Positions 1-6,069 are shown, counted from the stretch's first letter. The stretch is DNA of 7,025 bases from an uncultured Porphyromonadaceae bacterium (GCA_902470475.1 CABRGT010000083.1:1-7025), one strand, 5' to 3'. Made by a program: numbers and translations. The notes: generated from the sequence alone by a model not told the origin.

Positions 1-118
1 TATCCACACGGGATCCCTCCGGGATCCGCCCGCTTTCCGCGGGCTTAGTCGGCGCAGGCGGTTGCCATGAATCCGTTCTCTAAGATTTCGTCGGTTGCTA
101 TGGCCCCGTGCTCTTGTG
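1..118. other. Non-coding GC-rich stretch with two small hairpins
   Basis: No convincing gene is seen here. The octamer CGGGATCC occurs at 9-16 and 20-27, and its GGATCC cores (11-16, 22-27) can pair across a 5-nt loop. A second hairpin, GCCCGC/GCGGGC, pairs 28-33 with 39-44 across TTTCC. It could be the terminator of a gene left of the window, but no clear T-run follows. GCGCAGGCGGTTGCC at 52-66 shares its first nine bases with the REP-like element at 119 and may be a decayed copy. Confidence 0.35.
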
Positions 119-152
119 GCGCAGGCGAGACGCCTGCTGTCCCTGTGGCTGC
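119..152. repeat. REP-like palindromic element, copy A
   Basis: The core is a perfect hairpin, GCAGGCG AGA CGCCTGC, at 121-137, followed by TGTCCCTGTGGC. The same unit recurs at 774-808 with about three substitutions and one extra loop base. Both copies lie upstream of a member of the duplicated gene pair. A short GC-rich palindrome with a conserved flank, repeated between genes, fits a dispersed REP-like (RAYT-type) element. Reverse-strand translation gives the peptide TAGVSPA, a type of string I associate with spurious ORFs over such repeats. Whether it is dispersed genome-wide cannot be seen here; it may simply have been copied with the gene. Confidence 0.5.
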
Positions 153-206
153 GCTGTGAAAATTTAAAATGAGTGCGACGGCACGGGGAAATTTGCGGAA
201 GAAAAA

Positions 207-238
207 TTTGGAATCGGAGCAAATGTGGCTTATCTTTG
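207..238 (+). promoter_or_regulatory. Bacteroidetes promoter for the first small secreted gene
   Basis: A -33 box TTTG (207-210) and a -7 box TATCTTTG (231-238) are separated by 20 bp, matching the Bacteroidetes primary sigma (sigma-ABfr) consensus TTTG/TAnnTTTG. The start codon is at 266, so the predicted leader is only about 20-25 nt. It is A-rich and lacks a Shine-Dalgarno motif. Confidence 0.75.
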
Positions 239-265
239 CGAGATACAAATCAAAATATCTGAACC

Positions 266-754
266 ATGAAAAAGATTCTTCTTATCCTCGCAATAATCGC
301 AGCACTGGCACTGCCCACGCGCGCCGAAAGCTACACCAACGAACAGATTATCGGTATGTGCGATACCATCCTGAATACGCCGTACGATGAGGACAGCCCC
401 GACCGGATACAAATAATGGTACTGACCGGAAGGCTGATAGAATGGGGAATGGAGACCAAGGAGGTGACATTGGATATAGGCAACTGTTACAGAGCGATGG
501 CCAAAGGCCTTAACGATGAACAGAAGTGGGCGATGTTGGGAGCGTATCTGGCCGCCGACATACGTTACCTGCTCGTAAACGGCCTCCACGCGAGTTGTCT
601 GGAGAGCGTTCAGGCAGCAGTGCGCGAGGTGCTGGAGTATTATAAACGGGCCGACGGACGGATTCACGCAACCAGAACGCTCAAACGCCTTTGCCGGCTT
701 AACGAGGAGCAGCTCAATAAGTATGTGGCCAAGAAGTACAAGCCCGGTCGGTGA
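266..754 (+). CDS. Small exported protein, paralog 1 (unknown function)
   Basis: This encodes 162 aa. I do not recognise a named family. Residues 1-20 form a signal peptide: MKK, a hydrophobic stretch LLILAIIAALAL, then a cleavage-like TRA before Glu21. The mature protein of about 142 aa should be periplasmic or envelope-associated. It has no lipobox and looks largely helical. The start is set by the promoter at 207-238 and by the conserved leader it shares with paralog 2. Compared with that paralog, residues 1-41 and 89-162 are highly conserved (37/41 and about 55/74 identical), whereas 42-88 is about 23% identical. Cys32 and Cys143 occur in both and could form a disulfide; Cys74 and Cys111 occur only here. 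The C-terminal third, with LEYYKRADG and KRLCRLN, is basic and helical. It may be transcribed alone or with the downstream paralog, 101 bp away. Confidence 0.85.
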   Translation: MKKILLILAIIAALALPTRAESYTNEQIIGMCDTILNTPYDEDSPDRIQIMVLTGRLIEWGMETKEVTLDIGNCYRAMAKGLNDEQKWAMLGAYLAADIRYLLVNGLHASCLESVQAAVREVLEYYKRADGRIHATRTLKRLCRLNEEQLNKYVAKKYKPGR

Positions 755-773
755 CGGGTGCAGCTGGCTGAAA

Positions 774-808
774 GCGCAGGCGAGGACGCCTGCTATCCCT
801 GTGGCCGC
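774..808. repeat. REP-like palindromic element, copy B
   Basis: The hairpin GCAGGCG AGGA CGCCTGC (776-793) has a 7-bp stem, and the following TATCCCTGTGGC matches copy A apart from one base. It begins 19 bp after the stop of paralog 1, so in RNA it could act as a weak terminator or 3' stabiliser for that gene. No U-tract follows. Only 12 bp separate it from the -7 box of paralog 2. Confidence 0.5.
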
Positions 809-820
809 ACAAACGTGACT

Positions 821-828
821 TATCTTTG
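821..828 (+). promoter_or_regulatory. -7 box of paralog 2, no recognisable -33 box
   Basis: TATCTTTG is identical to the -7 box of paralog 1, and the downstream 25-nt leader differs at only two positions. At 18-21 bp spacing upstream the sequence is CCCTGT-like, inside the tail of the REP-like element, and no TTTG is present. The duplication therefore seems to have kept only half of the promoter. Expression may be weak or depend on read-through from paralog 1. Confidence 0.5.
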
Positions 829-855
829 CGGTATACAAATCAAAATATCTGAACC

Positions 856-1344
856 ATGAAAAAGATTCTTCTTATCCTCGCAATGATCGCAGCGCTGGCA
901 CTGCCCTCGCGCGCTCAAAGCTACACTAACGAACAGATCATCAGTATGTGCGATACCATACTGAATACGCCGTACGATGCAAAATCGCCCTCGGCAAATC
1001 ACATAGATCAGTTGAAAGTCAGCGTTATGAACTGGGCTGTGGACAATCACGACATTAAGATTACGATCGGTCCGTGGAATGAGGACCTTTTTAAAGATCT
1101 CAACCAGGACCAGGCATCGGCGATGCTATACGCATATATAATGGCCGATCTGCGCTATATACTCGTGAACGGGCTGAAAGAGACAACGCTCGAAAGTGTG
1201 CAGGCAGCCATGCGCGAGGCGCTGGAGTATTACAAACGGGCCGACGGACGGATTCACGCAACCAAGATGCTCAAACGCCTTTGCCGGCTCAACGACGAAC
1301 AGTTCAATAAATACGTGGCACGGCAGTACAAGCCTGCGCAGTGA
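856..1344 (+). CDS. Small exported protein, paralog 2 (unknown function)
   Basis: This encodes 162 aa and is a tandem copy of the preceding gene, about 64% identical overall in an ungapped alignment. The signal peptide (residues 1-20, ending PSRA before Gln21) and the mature start SYTNEQII are retained. The central segment 42-88 is replaced by a different sequence that keeps only scattered positions such as Ser44, Pro45, Trp60, Ile71, Gly72, Leu82 and Asn83. Cys32 and Cys143 are its only cysteines and are shared with paralog 1, consistent with a structural disulfide after export. The frame is intact, the length is exactly conserved and C-terminal identity is strong, so this is a functional copy rather than a decaying one. 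Its stop lies 4 bp from the stop of the convergent aromatic biosynthesis gene. The function is unknown. Confidence 0.85.
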   Translation: MKKILLILAMIAALALPSRAQSYTNEQIISMCDTILNTPYDAKSPSANHIDQLKVSVMNWAVDNHDIKITIGPWNEDLFKDLNQDQASAMLYAYIMADLRYILVNGLKETTLESVQAAMREALEYYKRADGRIHATKMLKRLCRLNDEQFNKYVARQYKPAQ

Positions 1345-1348
1345 CAAA

Positions 1349-2401
1349 TCAGAGCTGGCGGGCGACTGACTCGGCGTGGATGGCTGTCCAGATCTGACGC
1401 AGCATGCGCTCGCTGAGACCGCTCTGCGCCCCACGGGAGGTGCGGTCGTCGATCATCTGCTTGTAGCGCTCGGGCTGTACGACCGTCATGCCGCACGAGC
1501 GCTTGTACTTGCCGATCTCGTCGGAGACTTCCATACGTGCGGCAAGCAGCTGCAGGAGTTCGCCGTCGATGACGTCGAGGCGGTGGCGCAGGGCGTCGAG
1601 GACACCCGGAGCGCCGGGAGCCGCGGCGGCATCGGGTCTGGGCAACGATGCCATCAGCGCCGCCAATGCGGCAGGGTCAAGCTGCTGGGCGGCATCGCTC
1701 AGAGCACACGACGGGTCGCAGTGGGATTCGATTATCAGCCCGTCGAATCCCATGGTCATGGCATGCGCGGCCACTTCCTCCACCAGGCCGCGGCGTCCGG
1801 CTATATGACTTGGGTCGCACAGCAGCGGCAGCCCCGGGACCCGACGCCGCAACTCGAATGGAATGCTCCAAAGGGGCTCGTTGCGGTAGACGGAAGGACC
1901 GTAACATGAGAAGCCGCGGTGTACGGCTCCGAGGCGGCGCACTCCGGCCTTATAGAACCGGCTCACGGCGCCGATCCACAGGTCAATGTCGGGGCTGAGC
2001 GGATTCTTGACAAGGACAGCGACATCGGGATTGACGGCCGCGACGGCATCGGCCACTTCCTGTACGGCAAAAGGATTCGACACCGTGCGGGCCCCGACCC
2101 ACAGACAGCTGACACCCGCAGCCACGGCAGCCCGCACATGAGCCGCGGTAGCCACTTCGGTGGCGGTAATCAGTCCATAGGTGCGTGCGGCCTCGGCGAG
2201 CCACCCGAGGGCAGGCTCACCGGCGCCCTCGAACGTTCCCGGCATTGTACGCGGCTTCCACACGCCGGCACGGAGCACACCGATTCCGGCCGAAGCCACA
2301 CCGGCGGCCGAAGCCATAAGCTGTCCGGCGCTTTCGGCGCTGCACGGACCGGCTATGAACAGGCGCCCCTCCACTGTGCCCGGCAGCGGCTCAAATGACA
2401 T
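1349..2401 (-). CDS. Bifunctional DAHP synthase / chorismate mutase
   Basis: This cytosolic enzyme is 350 aa from the chosen start. The N-terminal domain (about 1-255) condenses phosphoenolpyruvate and erythrose-4-phosphate to DAHP, the first shikimate step. The C-terminal AroQ-type domain (about 266-350) converts chorismate to prephenate. DAHP synthase signatures are IAGPCSAES (16-24), RAGVWKPRTMPGTFEG (44-59), VGARTVSNP (102-110), LVKNP (130-134), DPSHIAGRR (196-204) and IIESH (223-227). Likely metal ligands are Cys20, His199, Glu225 and Asp236. In the mutase domain Arg274, Arg289, Lys300, Arg312 and Gln349 fit the active-site pattern. An Ala/Pro linker (254-266) joins the domains. The fusion order is typical of Bacteroidetes, where the mutase domain is thought to confer prephenate feedback control. 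The start is Met at 2399-2401; Met at 2414-2416 is an alternative. An in-frame extension to 2470 runs upstream of the -7 box and is unlikely. No pheA, tyrA or aminotransferase gene is adjacent. Confidence 0.95.
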   Translation of the reverse strand: MSFEPLPGTVEGRLFIAGPCSAESAGQLMASAAGVASAGIGVLRAGVWKPRTMPGTFEGAGEPALGWLAEAARTYGLITATEVATAAHVRAAVAAGVSCLWVGARTVSNPFAVQEVADAVAAVNPDVAVLVKNPLSPDIDLWIGAVSRFYKAGVRRLGAVHRGFSCYGPSVYRNEPLWSIPFELRRRVPGLPLLCDPSHIAGRRGLVEEVAAHAMTMGFDGLIIESHCDPSCALSDAAQQLDPAALAALMASLPRPDAAAAPGAPGVLDALRHRLDVIDGELLQLLAARMEVSDEIGKYKRSCGMTVVQPERYKQMIDDRTSRGAQSGLSERMLRQIWTAIHAESVARQL

Positions 2402-2420
2402 TATTTCGCTAATCATGCCA

Positions 2421-2428
2421 CAAAGGTA
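2421..2428 (-). promoter_or_regulatory. Candidate -7 box for the DAHP synthase/chorismate mutase gene
   Basis: Read on the minus strand, this is TACCTTTG, a match to TAnnTTTG. No TTTG is found 19-21 bp upstream, so only the -7 half is supported. Transcription would begin near 2415, which makes a start at 2401 (leader about 15 nt) more natural than 2416 (almost leaderless). Confidence 0.4.
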
Positions 2429-2436
2429 GACATTTT

Positions 2437-2467
2437 TTTGTAAAATGCATTTATTTGCATATCTTTG
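2437..2467 (+). promoter_or_regulatory. Bacteroidetes promoter for the LRR/YD secreted operon
   Basis: TTTG (2437-2440) and TATCTTTG (2460-2467) are separated by 19 bp, a full Bacteroidetes consensus. Predicted transcription starts near 2473, giving a leader of about 30 nt to the ATG at 2506. This rules out the upstream in-frame ATG at 2455, which lies inside the promoter. The -33 box is 8 bp from the opposing -7 box of the aromatic biosynthesis gene, so the two promoters are tightly packed. Confidence 0.8.
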
Positions 2468-2505
2468 CACCGTGTTTCCGACATATATCCTATAATAAAT
2501 TTCAT

Positions 2506-4701
2506 ATGACAGATTTTTACTTCATTTCCAGACTGCAACGCCTTGGCACGGCGGCCTGCGTCGCGTTAATCACACTTACATCAGCACAGACGGCAGCTGC
2601 CGAAGAATTTACCTTCGAAGGCATCAAATACAAGACCATAGATGCCACCACCGCAGAAGTGACTGAGGGCAACGACCGGGAGCTTACGCAAGCCCTCATC
2701 CCCGCACAAGTGACCTCCGGCGACAAGACCTACACCGTGACACGCATCGGCGACAACGCCTTTGACTTCTGCGAGAAGATCGCCACGGTGTCGATCCCGT
2801 CGACAGTCACTGAAATCGGCGAATACGCATTCGAATACAACTTCGCCCTGCAATCGATAAGCCTTCCGGCAGGAGTGACTTCCATCGGCCAATACGCGTT
2901 CTTCCAGTCGGGCCTCACCTCGTTCAGCGCGCCCGCGTCGCTCAAGACCATCGGTGAGGGCGCATTCGGTCTGTGCCCCGCCCTCGCGTCCGTGAGCCTC
3001 AACAACGGCCTGGAAAGCATCGGCGACCAGGCTTTCTACGAGACTCCCTTAGCCGAGCTCACCATACCCGGGACCTGCAAGACCATTGGTCTGCGGGCAT
3101 TCTGCAAATGCGCCAACATCGGAGTCCTGACCATCCAGGACGGCGTGGAATCGATCGGCGACCGCGCATTCGAAGGACTTGAATCGCTCTATTCGCTGTA
3201 TCTCGGCAATACGATCAAGACAATCGGCACCCAGGCCTTCGCCGACGCCGAACATCTGTCGGGCGACCTGACGCTGCCGGCAGCCCTGACTTCGCTGGGC
3301 GAACGTGCATTCGCCAACTGTCTTATGATCAGAAAAGTCAACATAGGCCCTGAACTTCAGGAACTCGGACTGATCGCATTCTCGTTCTGCGACGCACTGG
3401 CAGAATTCGTCGTGGACCCGACGAGCAAGTACCTTACCGCATCGGAAGGCATTCTCTACTCCAAGGACATGAAGGTGGCCTATGTGTACCCGCCCGCCCG
3501 TAACGGCGCGTTCGACATCCCCGACGGTGTCGAGATCCTCGCAGCCGGATGCGCCTACTATTGTACGGGCATCTCGTCGCTGACGCTCCCCTCGTCCGTG
3601 ACTGCCATCGGCGACTGGGCATTCGCAGGATGCGAAAACATCCCCGAACTCGACCTGCCTGTCGTCCTCATGTACCTGGGCGACCACGCATTTGACGGAT
3701 GCGTATCCGTCACCACCCTGATCTTCAACAGCCCGCTGGAAAAAATCGGACGCTACGCATTCTCCAACCTGTCGAACGTGACTTCAGTCGACATCCCGTC
3801 GACAGTAACCGAAATCGGTGAATATGCCTTCTCGAACAATTCCAAAGTCGAATCATTCATAATTCCTGAAGGTGTGACCAAGATAGAAAACGCCGTGTTC
3901 TACAATTGCACCGGCATGAAATCGGTGACGCTGCCCCGCGGCATCACATCAATCGGAGATTTTGCATTCTACTTCTGCGGCGCGCTTACGGAGATCGACC
4001 TGCCCGACGCCGTCACGACGCTGGGACAAAGCTCCCTGTATGCCTGCTGGGGCATCGAGGAGCTGAAGCTCCCCGAAAATCTCGAGACCATCGGACAGTA
4101 TGCCCTGGCCGGAATGATGAAACTGCGCGACGTGAAATTCGGACCGAAGGTCAAGAGCATCGGCGCGTATGCGTTCTACTATGATCCGGAAATCCGCGAA
4201 GTGCTGCTGCCCTCCACCGTAGAGACAATAGGATCAGAAGCATTCGCAGGCTGCTCGGCAATGTACTCGCTGTCGCTGGGAGAATCCCTGATCGACATAG
4301 CGCCCCTGGCATTTGCAGAATGCATCGGCCTGACTGACATCTACTCGCACGCGACCAAGCCTGCGTATGTAGAAAACAGCAACGCTTTCGCCACATCGAC
4401 CTACAAGGAAGCTACCCTGCACGTGCCCGCCGGATCGGCCGATGCCTACAAGACCGCAAACGTATGGAGCCGCTTCACCAAAGTGACCGAACCCGCCGGA
4501 ATCACCGATCCTGCCGGCGCCGACGCCATAAGTATCGCCGCCATAGGCAACCGCATCGTCATCACGGGCGCCGAGACCGCCGTCATCTACACAGCCTCGG
4601 GCCAGATGGTCTACAGCGGCAGCACAGCCTCCATCCCGGCCCTGCCGCGCGGCCTGTACATCGTGACCGCCGACAATAAAACCGCTAAAATATCCTTATG
4701 A
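2506..4701 (+). CDS. BspA-like leucine-rich repeat secreted surface protein
   Basis: This encodes 731 aa from the ATG at 2506, chosen because the promoter excludes the earlier ATG. Residues 1-32 form a signal peptide (Arg-containing n-region, hydrophobic AACVALITL, cleavage-like TAAA before Glu33). Residues 33-80 are the usual BspA lead-in (FTFEGIKYKT and YTVTRIGDNAF). Residues 81-610 hold about 22 LRR_5/TpLRR repeats of 22-24 aa with the consensus IGxxAFxxCxxLxxxxLPxxVxx. A loop at about 300-333, with the ILYSKD motif, interrupts repeat 10, as often seen in this family. Residues 611-671 (KPAYVENSNAF, LHVPAGSADAYK, WSRF) match the common post-LRR cap. The final 60 residues form a small beta domain ending RGLYIVTADNKTAKISL, like a Por-type secretion tail. 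BspA-family proteins are surface-exposed and several bind host or matrix proteins; the ligand here is unknown. The stop overlaps the next start. Confidence 0.92.
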   Translation: MTDFYFISRLQRLGTAACVALITLTSAQTAAAEEFTFEGIKYKTIDATTAEVTEGNDRELTQALIPAQVTSGDKTYTVTRIGDNAFDFCEKIATVSIPSTVTEIGEYAFEYNFALQSISLPAGVTSIGQYAFFQSGLTSFSAPASLKTIGEGAFGLCPALASVSLNNGLESIGDQAFYETPLAELTIPGTCKTIGLRAFCKCANIGVLTIQDGVESIGDRAFEGLESLYSLYLGNTIKTIGTQAFADAEHLSGDLTLPAALTSLGERAFANCLMIRKVNIGPELQELGLIAFSFCDALAEFVVDPTSKYLTASEGILYSKDMKVAYVYPPARNGAFDIPDGVEILAAGCAYYCTGISSLTLPSSVTAIGDWAFAGCENIPELDLPVVLMYLGDHAFDGCVSVTTLIFNSPLEKIGRYAFSNLSNVTSVDIPSTVTEIGEYAFSNNSKVESFIIPEGVTKIENAVFYNCTGMKSVTLPRGITSIGDFAFYFCGALTEIDLPDAVTTLGQSSLYACWGIEELKLPENLETIGQYALAGMMKLRDVKFGPKVKSIGAYAFYYDPEIREVLLPSTVETIGSEAFAGCSAMYSLSLGESLIDIAPLAFAECIGLTDIYSHATKPAYVENSNAFATSTYKEATLHVPAGSADAYKTANVWSRFTKVTEPAGITDPAGADAISIAAIGNRIVITGAETAVIYTASGQMVYSGSTASIPALPRGLYIVTADNKTAKISL
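2746..4335 (+). repeat. Leucine-rich repeat array (about 22 units of about 69 bp)
   Basis: This is the coding repeat array of the BspA-like protein. Each unit starts with I/L-G-x-x-A-F. DNA identity between most units is low, but 2794-2832 and 3793-3831 match at 34 of 39 positions, both encoding IPSTVTEIGEYAF. Degenerate units include LAAGCAY (about residue 344), IENAVF, LGQSSL and IAPLAF, mostly in the second half. Confidence 0.85.
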
Positions 4702-6014
4702 CAACACGACTAATCTCACTCACACTGGCCATCGCCACAATCGCGCCGGCATGGAGCGCCGACTACGTGCCGCGCCCGAAGCGCAGCGCCAAGGCCGCCC
4801 CGGCGACAGCCCAGATATGGCGTCCGGGCACCCAGACCACGTACGAAAACTACGGCAGCTGGGAACTTACCGAAATAAGCCGCTTCACCTACGACCGGCA
4901 AGGACGTCAGCTGACCCAATATCTGGACTCGTACAGCTCAAACGGGGAAGTAAACGCCCGCTCCCTCTACACCTATGAGTACGGCAACGACAACAGCCGC
5001 TTCACACGCCGGCAGACCGACACAAGCACCGACGGAGTGTATTACGACCCGTCGACCCTCACCGTGAGGCGCTACGACGAACGCGTGCCGTCGGTCATCA
5101 TCGAGAACACCGAATCGATATGGAGCGGAGCCGCGTGGGTAGAGAGAGGCAACTGCTACCGCCGCGAGATCGAACGCGACCTCAACGGCAACATCACCAG
5201 GGTAACGATATCAGTCCCCTACGAAGGCGAATACTCGCCTATGGACCGCCTGACCATCACGTACGGCGATGACGGCCGACCCGCGACAATGCTGCATGAA
5301 GTGCTCACACAAGGCACGGAACCGGGTACGTTCGTCTGGGGAGTGTCGCAGGAATACCTCGACTGCGTGTGGGACGAATGCAACGGACAGATCACAGCTG
5401 TAGAGGACCTGCCCTACGGCGGCAACCGCCTGTCAAGCGCGCGTATCCGCGTGGCCGAGGGTGTCTACGGAACGCTGAATTTCACGTATCCCGACGAAAT
5501 GGGGTCGTACCGCTCGGTTCAGAAATTCGTCGACAACGGCCTGGTGAAGAATGTCATAGGTACGATGACCGTGCTGGACGAGTACGGCAGCTACGACTTT
5601 ACGGTGGAGGAAATCTCCGGACTCGGCTCAATGATAGAGCGGTATGCCGAAACGGAGAAGTATCACCTGGACGAATACGGCAACGAGACGCTGATCTACA
5701 CATCCGTCACCGAAAACGGCATTGAAACCATCTACGGCTGGATGCGCGGAGAAAGCGAGTACAACGCACTGCACGGATATCCGGAGGTGTACACCGTGTC
5801 CGAACGCGACCCAGATACGGGCGACTTCGAGCCCCGCATGCGCGTGGAATTCGCCGACTATATCGACGCGGCAGGAGTGACGTCGGTCGAGACGGACAGC
5901 TCCGCCGAACCTGAATACTACGACCTGCAAGGCATACGCATCGAAAATCCGACAGCTCCGGGCATATACATACGCCGGACCGGCACGCAGGCCGACAAGA
6001 TCATCGTGCGCTGA
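4698..6014 (+). CDS. Exported protein with YD-like repeats and C-terminal sorting-type tail
   Basis: This encodes 438 aa with no named family that I can assign firmly. A signal peptide covers residues 1-21 (MTTRLISLTLAIATIAP, then AWSA before Asp22). A short basic Ala/Pro/Lys stretch (25-38) follows. The body is rich in Tyr, Asp, Gly and beta-type sequence, with recurring motifs recalling degenerate YD/RHS repeats or Bacteroidales DUF3836-like proteins: FTYDRQGRQL (63-72), ERDLNGNITRV, ITYGDDGRP, LDEYGSYDF and YHLDEYGNETL. The last 35 residues (404-438: EPEYYDLQGIRI, then APGIYIRR and KIIVR) resemble the secretion tails of many Bacteroidales exported proteins. The ATG overlaps the upstream stop as ATGA, implying translational coupling with the LRR protein and possibly a shared role at the cell surface. 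The mechanism and ligand are unknown. Confidence 0.85.
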   Translation: MTTRLISLTLAIATIAPAWSADYVPRPKRSAKAAPATAQIWRPGTQTTYENYGSWELTEISRFTYDRQGRQLTQYLDSYSSNGEVNARSLYTYEYGNDNSRFTRRQTDTSTDGVYYDPSTLTVRRYDERVPSVIIENTESIWSGAAWVERGNCYRREIERDLNGNITRVTISVPYEGEYSPMDRLTITYGDDGRPATMLHEVLTQGTEPGTFVWGVSQEYLDCVWDECNGQITAVEDLPYGGNRLSSARIRVAEGVYGTLNFTYPDEMGSYRSVQKFVDNGLVKNVIGTMTVLDEYGSYDFTVEEISGLGSMIERYAETEKYHLDEYGNETLIYTSVTENGIETIYGWMRGESEYNALHGYPEVYTVSERDPDTGDFEPRMRVEFADYIDAAGVTSVETDSSAEPEYYDLQGIRIENPTAPGIYIRRTGTQADKIIVR

Positions 6015-6029
6015 TCCGCACAGCTGCAG

Positions 6030-6069
6030 AGACAGAGAAAGCAGGCCCGAGGGCCTGCTTTCTCTGTCT
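6030..6069. terminator. Long perfect hairpin, likely operon terminator
   Basis: A 19-nt left arm (6030-6048) pairs perfectly with the right arm (6051-6069) around the centre CCCGAGGG. The inner part is GC-rich (GCAGGCCC/GGGCCTGC) with AAA before it and TTTCTCT after it, so an intrinsic terminator with a T-rich tail fits on the plus strand. It starts 16 bp after the stop of the 438-aa gene. Near-perfect symmetry could also let it stop transcription from the other side, but no minus-strand gene ends here. Confidence 0.8.

Larger units (their letters stand above)
231..1344 (+). repeat. Tandem gene duplication (units 231-754 and 821-1344)
   Basis: The two units are exactly 524 bp each, running from the -7 promoter box to the stop codon, with start codons at the same internal offset (266 and 856). 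The first 160 bp or so (promoter box, leader, signal peptide, mature N-terminus) and the last 150 bp or so are almost identical. The middle, about 390-530 versus 980-1120, is barely alignable at DNA level, although the proteins align without gaps. Upstream of the -7 box the copies differ: about 65 bp lies between REP-like element and -7 box in copy A that is absent from copy B. Confidence 0.85.

Noticed and set aside
45..248. 67-aa open frame on the minus strand upstream of the first small gene
   Set aside because: It is an antisense reading of the promoter and the REP-like element. Its TAGVSPA stretch comes from the palindrome, and there is no start context.
119..808. CRISPR-like repeats
   Set aside because: There are only two palindromic copies 655 bp apart with a gene between them, no regular spacers and no cas genes.
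1376..1909. 177-aa plus-strand frame opposite the DAHP synthase gene, and similar frames on both strands up to 2429
   Set aside because: They are shadows of a GC-rich, alanine-rich coding gene. The minus-strand frame carries all the catalytic motifs and the others match no family.
2402..2470. Upstream in-frame ATG giving a 373-aa DAHP synthase/chorismate mutase
   Set aside because: The extra residues are Cys/Asn/Lys-rich, unlike the protein, and are encoded by the AT-rich divergent promoter region upstream of the -7 box.
2455..2505. Upstream in-frame ATG giving a 748-aa LRR protein
   Set aside because: This ATG lies inside the promoter before the predicted transcription start, and the extension would precede a good signal peptide.
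3049..3687. 212-aa minus-strand frame within the LRR gene
   Set aside because: It is the reverse reading of regular LRR codons (recurring VADG/FADC patterns) and has no promoter or independent signal.
4698..6014. RHS/polymorphic toxin
   Set aside because: The YD-like motifs are few and degenerate, there is no RHS core (PxxxxDPxGL) or toxin C-terminus, and no immunity gene follows the terminator.
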